From JBGSYN01 sp964412385 (GTDB taxonomy: Bacteria > Pseudomonadota > Alphaproteobacteria > Geminicoccales > Geminicoccaceae): a DNA stretch of 12,896 nucleotides. Location: positions 1-12,896 of the forward strand of contig CAYPOV010000118.1 in NCBI GenBank assembly GCA_964412385.1. The letters are read 5' to 3'. Positions 1 through 6,454 of this stretch are shown piece after piece; position 1 is the stretch's first letter; the number at the start of each line of letters is the position of its first letter. The position numbers were made by a program, and so were the translations under genes. The notes beneath the pieces were generated by a model, which saw only the letters and a list, made by a program, of their open reading frames with translations, ran no database searches and was not told the origin of the DNA.

Positions 1-174
1 GACGTAATAGCCCATACCGCATTTGACCAAGGTCGAATAGACTTCGCCGTACACACCTAAGAGTGCGTGACCGCTTAAGGGCTGGACATCGAGGCTCACC
101 TTGTCGAGTGCCGTAAAGCTGCCGAAACGCTTGGTGATGTCGTGGGCAGCGATGCCGAAGGTATTCATGGTCAT
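1..174 (-). CDS. ABC transporter ATP-binding protein, N-terminal fragment with abnormal Walker A
   Basis: This is the start of the nucleotide-binding subunit of the BMP-type importer encoded upstream; it continues beyond the window's left edge. The ATG at 174-172 overlaps the hydrolase stop as ATGA; a second ATG lies at 168-166. The first 30 or so residues are typical of the family (ITKRFGSFTALDKVSLDV). The part that should read roughly HALLGENGAGKSTLVKC instead reads HALLGVYGEVYSTLVKC, so the P-loop Lys that contacts ATP phosphates is missing. Nearby residues are also unexpected: Leu and Gly in QPLSGHALL, and Gly before MGYY. HALLG, STLVKC and MGYY are intact and the frame is open, so there is no indel. 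As read, the domain should not hydrolyse ATP. Either the gene is decaying or the window edge carries base-call errors. The identity is secure despite the short length. Confidence 0.8.
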   Translation of the reverse strand, partial: MTMNTFGIAAHDITKRFGSFTALDKVSLDVQPLSGHALLGVYGEVYSTLVKCGMGYYV

Positions 175-875
175 GATGTCGGCAATTGCCGGAGAAACGT
201 GTCGGAGCTAGAAACCGTGCCGAAGACGCCTCCCTGCATCTTGATCATCTTCACGGCAGCCTGATGATTGCTGGAGTCGGTGGCACCGCAGCAGTCCTCG
301 AGAAGAAGACATTCATAGCCGCGGTCGTTGGCCTCGCGCATCGTGGTGTGAACACAGACATCGGTCGTGATGCCGGTGAGCACGATATTGCAGATGCCGC
401 GTTGACGGAGCATCAGATCGAGATCGGTAGCACAAAAACTGCCTTAGCCGGGCTTGTCGAAGATCGGCTCGCCGGGCATCGGAGCAAGCTCGGGGATGAT
501 CTCCCAACCCGCTTCGCCTCGGACGAGAATTCGCCCGCATGGACCCGGATCGCCAATGCCAGCGCCAATGCGTTGCGAACGCCAGCGTTTGTTCGGTGGA
601 AGATCGGCGAGGTCGGGACGATGGCCTTCTCGCGTGTGGAAGACATAGTACCCCTTGGATCGCATGGCTTGGAGCACCTTGCCGATCGGCTCAACAGGGG
701 CTCGGGTTAAGGAGAGGTCATAACCCATCTTGTCGACATAGCCACCGGGCCCGCAAAAATCGGTCTGCATGTCGATGATGATGAGGGCCGTATTCGCGGG
801 ACGGAGATCGCCATTATAGGGCCAGGGATAAGGATCGGCCTCGATGGTGTGCGCCGTGACAGAAGGTGTGTCCAT
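171..875 (-). pseudogene. Isochorismatase-family cysteine hydrolase (biuret hydrolase-like) with in-frame stop
   Basis: This encodes a cysteine amidohydrolase of the isochorismatase fold, a family that includes biuret hydrolase and ureidoacrylate amidohydrolase RutB and cleaves C-N amide bonds to release ammonia. The ATG at 875 gives 143 residues up to a TAA at 446-444. The same frame then continues without a shift to a TGA at 173-171, for about 234 positions in all. The catalytic residues are visible: Asp35 (IIIDMQTDF), Lys141 (IFDKPG) and Cys174 (GITTDVCVHTTM). Their spacing equals that recalled for biuret hydrolase (Asp36, Lys142, Cys175). The stop sits at position 144, between DKPG and GSFCATDL, where related proteins usually have Lys. 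Translation would end before the catalytic Cys. The next ATG, at 413, has no clear ribosome site, so rescue by reinitiation looks unlikely. It lies 10 bases after the formamidase and overlaps the ATPase start by 4. The substrate is unknown. Confidence 0.85.
180..191. repeat. 12-base perfect palindrome just before the ATPase start
   Basis: CGGCAATTGCCG reads the same on both strands and ends five bases upstream of the ATPase ATG, inside the 3' end of the hydrolase gene. No purine-rich ribosome site is visible there, so ATPase translation may rely on coupling through the ATGA overlap. Whether the palindrome matters is unknown. Confidence 0.3.
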
Positions 876-885
876 CGGCGGTCGC

Positions 886-1890
886 TCAATTGGTCATCGA
901 TTGTTTGAAGACCCGATTGGGCACCGGGAAGCCGCACGATGTGCCATCGGTGATCTTGACGTCATGCTCCCAGGGCAGGCGATATTGCTCTTTCACGAGA
1001 TCCTGCATGTAGGTGTAGGGACAGTCGCCGGCACCTCCTAAGACAGCGGTAAAACCCCGATGGCCGAACTGATAGATGTTGTTCTCGACACCCCATTCGA
1101 CCCTTGCTTCGCGCACCAGATCGGGACGCACCTCGCTGGTGATAACCTCGTCAGGCACACCGCCGCCTTCGACGAGCACCGTGCCGTCGAAATTGCAGAT
1201 CATGCCTTCGCCCATCGAGTTGAAAGTGCCATCCGTGCCACACATGCAGACATTGGCGGTCACCATGAGATTGGAAAAGGCATTGGCCTGATTGGTGATC
1301 TTCCAGGCATGGCGGATCGGTGCCGTATAGCCTGCGGTGCGCAGCATGATTTCGGCACCTTTATAGGCACATTCTCGGGCCATTTCAGGGAACATGCCGT
1401 CGTGGCAAATGATCAGCGCGAGCTTACTTCCATTGGGCCCGTCACAGACGGGAATGCCGATATCGCCGGGCTCCCAGGGCTCGACCGGGACCCATGGGTG
1501 GAGCTTTCTGTAATAGAGCTGAATCTCGCCATGATCGTCGATAATCAGACCGGAATTGAAGGGGTTACCATCGGGATTGGCCTCCATGATGGAGAAACAG
1601 CCCCAGATTTCGTTGTCGACACAGGCCTCTTTGAAGGCCGCCACTTCAGGGCCGTCCAGCGAGCACATAATCGAGGCATCGGTCGCCATGGAAAGGCCGT
1701 GGAGGGAATATTCGGGAAAAACCACGAGATCCATTGACGGCATGCTGCGTCGCGCTTTGGCCACCATATCGCAGACCTTTTTGGTTTGCGCCTCGAGTTG
1801 CTGCTTGGTTTCAACAACCGGCAACTGCAGCTGCACCATGCCAATGACGACTCCGTTCGGCGATTTATTGAGGCCGCCAAGTCCGCTCAT
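886..1890 (-). CDS. amiF: Formamidase (nitrilase superfamily)
   Basis: This 334-aa enzyme closely resembles AmiF formamidase, which converts formamide to formate and ammonia in the cytoplasm. The nitrilase triad is visible: Glu60 (VVFPEYS), Lys129 (YYRKLHPW) and Cys162 (LIICHDG). Lys-to-Cys spacing is 33, as in Helicobacter AmiF. Other AmiF-like stretches are FSIMEANPDGNP, the EPWEPGD segment, GEGMICNFDGT, ENNIYQFGHRG and the KLPW-like RLPWEHD near the C-terminus. Length is normal for the family. The ATG at 1890 follows a purine-rich GGGAGAATAGGG. The gene starts 11 bases after the second permease and ends 10 bases before the cysteine hydrolase, so it is inside the transporter operon. A related short-chain aliphatic amidase activity cannot be excluded, but AmiF is the closest match I recognise. 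Confidence 0.88.
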   Translation of the reverse strand: MSGLGGLNKSPNGVVIGMVQLQLPVVETKQQLEAQTKKVCDMVAKARRSMPSMDLVVFPEYSLHGLSMATDASIMCSLDGPEVAAFKEACVDNEIWGCFSIMEANPDGNPFNSGLIIDDHGEIQLYYRKLHPWVPVEPWEPGDIGIPVCDGPNGSKLALIICHDGMFPEMARECAYKGAEIMLRTAGYTAPIRHAWKITNQANAFSNLMVTANVCMCGTDGTFNSMGEGMICNFDGTVLVEGGGVPDEVITSEVRPDLVREARVEWGVENNIYQFGHRGFTAVLGGAGDCPYTYMQDLVKEQYRLPWEHDVKITDGTSCGFPVPNRVFKQSMTN

Positions 1891-1901
1891 CCCTATTCTC
1901 C

Positions 1902-2828
1902 CTATTTGGTAATAGAAAGCTCGCCCGGTGCGCCTGTCAGATTACGGTTGGGCGAGACGGTCATGATCATGATCAGCAACGTGAGCACATAAGGTGCCGC
2001 ATAGAAGAGATAGTAGCCCTCGCTGATACCGACCGACTGCAGGGCAGGGCCCAAGGCACCCGCACCGCCAAACAAGAGGGCTGCGAGAAAGCAGTAAAGC
2101 GGGTTCCAGCGGGCGAAAATCACAAGAGCTACGGCCATGAGTCCTTGTCCAGAAGAGATTCCTTCGCTCCAGCTCCCTGGATAATAGAGGCTCAGATAAG
2201 CGCCACCGATGCCTGCAAAAAACCCACCGGCGGAGGTTGCGAGAAATCTCACCCAATCCACGGAGTAGCCGATGGCGCGTGCGGCGTCAGCGGAGTCGCC
2301 GGTCATGCGGACGATCAACCCGAACCGCGTATTCTTAAAGGCCCACCACATAGCAATCGCGATGGCGATACCGATCAGGAAGAGCACATTGACGTCAAGG
2401 GCTGCCTGGACCTGTGGGCTCGAGGACCAGAAACCGAGCGGGATCGAAGGCAGAATCGGTGCTGAGGGCTGGATGTAGGGCTTGCCGAAAAAGAAGGCGA
2501 GGCCTGTCCCCAACAGCATCATGGCAATGCCGACGGCAATGTCATTGACCTTGGGGAACTTGCAGATCCAGCCGTGGAGGGCACCGAAGAGGCTTCCGGC
2601 AAGCCCAGCAAATAGGACTCCGATCCAGGGCGAACTGGTGTGGTAGGAGATGGCGTAGCCGGACATGGCGCCAATCACCAAGGTCCCTTCGAGACCGAGA
2701 TTGATCCGCCCGCTTTTTTCGGTGAGGCACTCGCCCAGGCTTACAAACAGAAAGGGCGTGCCGACTCGAATCGCACCCGCCAAAATGGCGAGCGGCACAC
2801 CCCAAAGGCCGAGTTCGGTGCCGTTCAT
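1902..2828 (-). CDS. ABC transporter permease, BMP/nucleoside type (second subunit)
   Basis: This 308-aa integral membrane protein belongs to the BPD_transp_2 family, which also contains sugar (RbsC-like) and nucleoside (NupQ/YufQ-like) permeases. It has about eight or more hydrophobic segments. The early SLGECLTEKSGRINLGLEGT region is characteristic, as is the cytoplasmic coupling loop GDSADAARAIGYSVDWVRFL, which should contact the ATPase. The start was set at the ATG at 2828, which overlaps the upstream permease stop as ATGA; the frame extends further upstream, but that part lies inside the other permease gene. It pairs with the 373-aa permease to form the channel. The ligand cannot be read from the sequence; nucleosides, nucleobases or similar nitrogen compounds are likely from the family. 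Confidence 0.88.
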   Translation of the reverse strand: MNGTELGLWGVPLAILAGAIRVGTPFLFVSLGECLTEKSGRINLGLEGTLVIGAMSGYAISYHTSSPWIGVLFAGLAGSLFGALHGWICKFPKVNDIAVGIAMMLLGTGLAFFFGKPYIQPSAPILPSIPLGFWSSSPQVQAALDVNVLFLIGIAIAIAMWWAFKNTRFGLIVRMTGDSADAARAIGYSVDWVRFLATSAGGFFAGIGGAYLSLYYPGSWSEGISSGQGLMAVALVIFARWNPLYCFLAALLFGGAGALGPALQSVGISEGYYLFYAAPYVLTLLIMIMTVSPNRNLTGAPGELSITK

Positions 2829-3946
2829 CGGGTCTCCGCCTTGGGCTGAAAAATGGCGAACCGGCCGTAGAGGGTCTCGGAAACGAGGACGACGACAAAG
2901 ATCGTGCCGGTGAGCACGAGAGTCGTCGCGTCGGGCAGGTCCATGCGGCGCTGGATCAACCCACCACTGGCCTCGATGCCGCCCAAAAAGACCGCGACGG
3001 GGATGATCGCCAGAGGATTGTGACGTGCCAGGAATGCCACGAGAATGCCCGAATAGCCCAACCCTGCGATGAGCGAGGCATTGGCGTTGCTGTGCACGGC
3101 CGCCACTTCCACCATACCGGCAAGACCGGCGCAGGCGCCGGCAATGGCACAAGCGATGATCATCAAACGGCCGACCGGCAAGCCCTGGAGCCGAGCTGCC
3201 CGCACGTTCCCGCCTGTCATCCGTGCGGCGAATCCGAAGGTCGTGCGGCCCATCAGAACCCACAGAACAACACATGCGATGATGCCTAAAGCGAGGCCCC
3301 AATGCACATCCATACCCGGCATCGTGCCGAGCATCACCTCATCGCCGATCGGATGGGTCGAAGGTTTGTTGAGGCTTGCGGGATCCCTGAGCGGTCCCTC
3401 AACAATATGATTGAAGAGCGCAATCGCGATATAGGCCATCAAAAGGCTCGCGATGGTTTCATTGACACCACGGTAATGGCGCAAAGCGCCGACAATGCCG
3501 ATCCATACGCCACCCGCTGCCATGCCGAAAAGGGCCATCATCAGCCACACGAGGGGTGCCGGTGCTGCTGACACCAAATAGCCGATCCAAGCGGCGGCGA
3601 GCCCGCCCAAAACCAGCGCCCCTTCGCCGCCAATAACGACCAAGCCCAATTGGGCGGGGATGGCCACACATAACGCCGTCAGCAAGAGCGGTGCGGCCCG
3701 TTGCAGGGTGTTCTGCCAGGAAAACCAGGTGCCGAAACCGCCTTTGTAGACGAGATCGTAAAAATCAATCGGCGATTTGCCGAGAGCCAACAAAAACAGT
3801 GCAAAGAGCAGTCCGGCAACGAGCAATGCCAGGAGCGGAATGACGACCGCTTCGGCCGCCTGCTTGAGGCGGACGACGGCATCGACCGATCGGCTCGTTG
3901 CCGCCCCCGGTAGTGCCGCCGAACCGCGATCGAGTGCGATGCTCAC
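2825..3946 (-). CDS. ABC transporter permease, BMP/nucleoside type (first subunit)
   Basis: This 373-aa BPD_transp_2 permease is the larger partner of the pair. A hydrophilic N-terminus of about 33 residues precedes the first membrane segment (about 34-56). A periplasmic stretch (DFYDLVYKGGFGTWFSWQNT) and a series of further membrane helices follow. The GGEGALVLGG motif and the coupling-loop-like GGNVRAARLQGLPVGRL match NupP/YufP-type subunits. The start is a GTG at 3946 with only a weak upstream ribosome site, which suggests translation partly dependent on the gene before it. It begins 36 bases after the binding-protein stop and overlaps the next permease by 4 bases (ATGA). Together the two permeases form the inner-membrane channel. 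Confidence 0.87.
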   Translation of the reverse strand: MSIALDRGSAALPGAATSRSVDAVVRLKQAAEAVVIPLLALLVAGLLFALFLLALGKSPIDFYDLVYKGGFGTWFSWQNTLQRAAPLLLTALCVAIPAQLGLVVIGGEGALVLGGLAAAWIGYLVSAAPAPLVWLMMALFGMAAGGVWIGIVGALRHYRGVNETIASLLMAYIAIALFNHIVEGPLRDPASLNKPSTHPIGDEVMLGTMPGMDVHWGLALGIIACVVLWVLMGRTTFGFAARMTGGNVRAARLQGLPVGRLMIIACAIAGACAGLAGMVEVAAVHSNANASLIAGLGYSGILVAFLARHNPLAIIPVAVFLGGIEASGGLIQRRMDLPDATTLVLTGTIFVVVLVSETLYGRFAIFQPKAETR

Positions 3947-3982
3947 AAAGCTAAACCGTTGCCGGAATCGTTGTGCTCGATA

Positions 3983-5107
3983 TTACGAGGTCGAGCCAAT
4001 GACGCCGTCGACGAGCCAGTCCATCTGTTCGAGCCAAATATCCTGCTCGCCATATTCGGTGCCGGCCGCAATGACTTCCTTGCCGTCATTGCTCATCATC
4101 GGTCCTTTGTAGATGATGTAGCCGCCTTGCAGCATCTCGTCCTTGACGGCATTGGCCTGATTGCGCGCGGCATCGGAGACCGCTGGTCCATAGTCACTCA
4201 TCTTGACGAAGCCTTCGGCGAGGCCACCGCGGACGAAATTTGGAAGAGGCTCGCCTGACAGCGCGTTCTCGATGAACATCGTATAGACATTGCCCCAGTC
4301 CCATTCGGCGCCGGTGAGATAGCCGTTGGGCGCAAGCGGCGCTTGGTTGGCATGGTAGCCGCAGCAGTAGATGCCGCGACGCTCTGCGGTCTCCATCACA
4401 ACCTTGGGCGCATCGACGTGACAGGTCACGACATCCGCACCCTGGTCGATAAGGGATTGTGTGGCCTCGGCTTCCTTGACGGGCAGCGACCACTCGCCCG
4501 TGAAGATCACCTGTGTCGTGATCTCGGGGTCAACCGAGCGGGCGCCGAGCGTGTAGCTATTGATATTGCGCAAGACTTGAGGGATGGGCTTGGCGGCAAT
4601 AAAGCCGAGCTTTTTGTTTTGGGTTGTATGGCCCGCGACAATACCGTTCAAATATTGGCCCATGCCAATATAGCCGAAATAGGAACCGGTATTGGCAGGA
4701 TGCACGTCCTCCTGCCAAAGACCACCACAGTGACGGAACGGCAGATCCGGATATTTCTGGGCGACATTGATCATGTGAGGATCGAAATAGCCGAAGGAGG
4801 TCGGGAAGAGGAGCTGCGCACCATCGAAGTTGATCATGCTCTCCATGGATTTTTGTACATCCACGGTTTCAGGGACGTTTTCCTCTTCGACGACGGTGAC
4901 ACCTTCCATGCCCTTGACGATCTCAGCGCCCTCGGCATGCGCCTGGTTATAGCCGTAGTCATCCTTGGGGCCGACGTAAAGAAAGCCCACAACGAGATCG
5001 CTGGCGCGTACCTTACGAAGCGGCAAGCCACTTGCGGCGACCAGCGCCGTGCCGGCCGAAAGATTGCGGATCAGGCGGCGCCGGGTAATCGCATAGCGGT
5101 CGAACAT
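3983..5107 (-). CDS. BMP-family ABC transporter substrate-binding protein
   Basis: This 374-aa periplasmic binding protein of the BMP/Med (PnrA-like) family should deliver the ligand to the two permeases. The ATG at 5107 was chosen because AGAGGGGAGAG sits 2-12 bases before it; an upstream in-frame ATG at 5170 lacks this. The leader (residues 1 to about 32) has a twin-arginine-like TRRRLI at 8-13, a hydrophobic stretch and a VRA-S cleavage-type site. There is no lipobox Cys, so it is probably soluble in the periplasm, unlike the Gram-positive lipoprotein members. Family-like segments are VGFLYVGPKDDYGYNQAHAE, ESMINFDGAQLLFPTSFGY, GQYLNGIVAG, KKLGFIAAKPIPQV and GADVVTCHVDAP. It is the first gene of the operon. 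BMP proteins generally bind nucleosides; the ligand here is not determined. Confidence 0.9.
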   Translation of the reverse strand: MFDRYAITRRRLIRNLSAGTALVAASGLPLRKVRASDLVVGFLYVGPKDDYGYNQAHAEGAEIVKGMEGVTVVEEENVPETVDVQKSMESMINFDGAQLLFPTSFGYFDPHMINVAQKYPDLPFRHCGGLWQEDVHPANTGSYFGYIGMGQYLNGIVAGHTTQNKKLGFIAAKPIPQVLRNINSYTLGARSVDPEITTQVIFTGEWSLPVKEAEATQSLIDQGADVVTCHVDAPKVVMETAERRGIYCCGYHANQAPLAPNGYLTGAEWDWGNVYTMFIENALSGEPLPNFVRGGLAEGFVKMSDYGPAVSDAARNQANAVKDEMLQGGYIIYKGPMMSNDGKEVIAAGTEYGEQDIWLEQMDWLVDGVIGSTS

Positions 5108-5122
5108 ATCTCTCCCCTCTGT

Positions 5123-5152
5123 CACTGGAGCGGTCTTCTCATGCATCCAGTG
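5123..5152 (-). other. Short inverted repeat in the leader of the binding-protein gene
   Basis: CACTGG at 5123-5128 and CCAGTG at 5147-5152 are perfect inverted copies separated by 18 bases, 16-45 bases upstream of the binding-protein ATG. In RNA this could form a six-pair hairpin just before the ribosome site. Six-base pairs are common by chance, so a regulatory role is a guess. Confidence 0.2.
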
Positions 5153-5229
5153 CAGCAACCGCCATGCCAATCAGAGAGGAATGTCGATGCGCCCTTTTCG
5201 CGGGCAGTCGATGCCGTTCAAGAAGGCAT

Positions 5230-5266
5230 GTGCTCAAGCTTTGACCAGTTCTTATAGTCAGAGCAC
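5230..5266 (-). other. Bulged inverted repeat between dehydrogenase stop and transporter operon
   Basis: GTGCTC (5230-5235) pairs with GAGCAC (5261-5266). Inside it TGAC (5242-5245) pairs with GTCA (5257-5260), giving ten pairs with a six-base bulge (AAGCTT) on one side and an 11-base loop. On the minus strand it begins three bases after the dehydrogenase stop codon. There is no T-rich run behind it, so it is not a standard intrinsic terminator. It could be a processing or partial termination hairpin separating the dehydrogenase from the operon, or a protein-binding site. Confidence 0.3.
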
Positions 5267-5268
5267 GC

Positions 5269-6171
5269 CTAAGCCTTGCGGCGGGCTTCGATCCCTGCCG
5301 CTTTTTCAATGGGTTTGATGCACGATCCCTGATCTTCTTCACCGAGCCCTAGGCCCATCGCCATGTCGTGGACGACCCGCGCTGCCGAACCCAATGGGGT
5401 CGGGACCTTCAAATCCAAAGCCATCTTGCAGGCGAGGCCCAGATCTTTGTGGGCCAAAGCGAGCTTGAAGCGCGGCTCGAACACACCCTCGAGGGTCCGC
5501 GGCATGATCGTGGTGCGCAAATGACGGCTGTCGGCTGCGGTCGAGGCCATCACTTCGCACAAGGTCTGGATATCGACGCCCGCTTTGGCCCCGAGGACCA
5601 CCGCCTCGGAGTTCAGAGCGAGCAGCGAGCAGCTGACGAGATTGTTGATGCATTTGGTGGCGGCACCTGCGCCCGCCGGCCCGCAATGAAAGATGTCGGA
5701 ACCTACCGTCGAAAGAACCGGCCGCATTTCTTCCAAGAGGTCGGCATCGCCACCGACCATCAGCGCCAAATCTCCGGCGGCGGCTTGGGCAGGGCCTTTG
5801 CCGACCGGGCAATCCAACATGCGGACACCCTTTGCCGCGAGGGCGGCATGAACCTTGAGAGACGTTCCAGGATCAATGGTCGAGAGGTCGATATAGACGT
5901 CGCCGGGCTTGACCTGCTCGATCGTTCCCGCCTCACCCAACGTCGCGGCCTCGACCGCAGCGGGATCGGGCAAGCTTGACATGACAACCCGGCACCGGGC
6001 GGCGAGATCGGCACATGATGAGGCAGGTTTCGCACCTTCCTTGACCTTGGACTCGATGAATTGCGAGCGCAGGTCGTAAACCACGACGTCGTGTCCGCCG
6101 CGCATCAAGCTCGTCGCCATGCCCGAGCCCATATTGCCAAGTCCAATAAAACCGATTGGCCCCTCGACCAT
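5269..6171 (-). CDS. NAD(P)-dependent beta-hydroxyacid dehydrogenase, YihU-like
   Basis: This 300-aa cytoplasmic oxidoreductase belongs to the 3-hydroxyisobutyrate dehydrogenase family. It has an N-terminal Rossmann domain with GLGNMG (residues 10-15) and Asp33 at the end of the second strand, which favours NAD by the usual rule. The conserved catalytic Lys is Lys173 in ATKCINN, and the HKDLG motif is at 241-245. The substrate loop reads DCPVGKG (120-126) instead of the common D-x-PVSGG. E. coli YihU (sulfolactaldehyde reductase) has a similar PVGR loop and shares the LAHKDLG...VP.PLG pattern, so the substrate may be a related small hydroxyacid or aldehyde rather than hydroxyisobutyrate. The ATG at 6171 was chosen for AAGGAGG 7-13 bases before it; the frame runs further upstream without such a site. 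It lies 161 bases upstream of the transporter operon on the same strand, so co-transcription is possible but not shown. Confidence 0.82.
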   Translation of the reverse strand: MVEGPIGFIGLGNMGSGMATSLMRGGHDVVVYDLRSQFIESKVKEGAKPASSCADLAARCRVVMSSLPDPAAVEAATLGEAGTIEQVKPGDVYIDLSTIDPGTSLKVHAALAAKGVRMLDCPVGKGPAQAAAGDLALMVGGDADLLEEMRPVLSTVGSDIFHCGPAGAGAATKCINNLVSCSLLALNSEAVVLGAKAGVDIQTLCEVMASTAADSRHLRTTIMPRTLEGVFEPRFKLALAHKDLGLACKMALDLKVPTPLGSAARVVHDMAMGLGLGEEDQGSCIKPIEKAAGIEARRKA

Positions 6172-6251
6172 CACTAGCCTCCTTGTGCTGTTTGCTCTCC
6201 GACAACCACATGACGTTATCGCGAACATAAGTGCACGTCGAGAGCTTGGCC

Positions 6252-6348
6252 CATGAGCGCTGTTGAACATCGTCAAGCAAGGCGATATCTGTCCGCCCAG
6301 GCGCGCAGCGATTAAGTCGACGACACAGACGGAAAAGATGCGCTCATG
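6252..6348. repeat. 9-base inverted repeat in the divergent intergenic region
   Basis: CATGAGCGC (6252-6260) and GCGCTCATG (6340-6348) are exact inverted copies separated by 79 bases. They lie in the 283-base gap between the leftward dehydrogenase and the rightward 333-aa gene, the longest gene-free stretch in the window. I found no convincing -35/-10 pair there on either strand. The repeat could be two half-sites for a regulator, but a pair this long has a fair chance of arising randomly. Confidence 0.25.
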
Positions 6349-6454
6349 CGGCGTCGAGGCGTTCCGAGAAAAACGCCAATTGCCTCCATTGCCGATCTTG
6401 AAGGTGCCACATCCTTAAATTGCGACAGCTGGTACCGCAGCCGGAGTGGGCAGC

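Noticed and set aside
171..413. C-terminal hydrolase half as a separate gene starting at the ATG at 413
   Set aside because: There is no ribosome site before it and it begins in mid-domain; it is the remainder of one gene interrupted by a stop.
186..710. Plus-strand open frame of 174 codons over the cysteine hydrolase
   Set aside because: It is antisense to a clearly recognisable hydrolase sequence, has no family features, and GC-rich codon use commonly opens such mirror frames.
1060..1737. Plus-strand open frame of 225 codons over the formamidase
   Set aside because: It is antisense to the full-length formamidase with its intact triad; the His/Asp-rich translation is a mirror artefact.
2829..3302. 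Upstream extension of the second permease frame (466 codons in total)
   Set aside because: The added part lies inside the first permease in another frame and reads as Arg/His-rich nonsense; the ATGA overlap at 2828 is the credible start.
4343..5257. Plus-strand open frame of 304 codons over the binding protein
   Set aside because: It lies opposite the BMP-family gene, which has a good ribosome site and leader peptide; the translation resembles nothing known.
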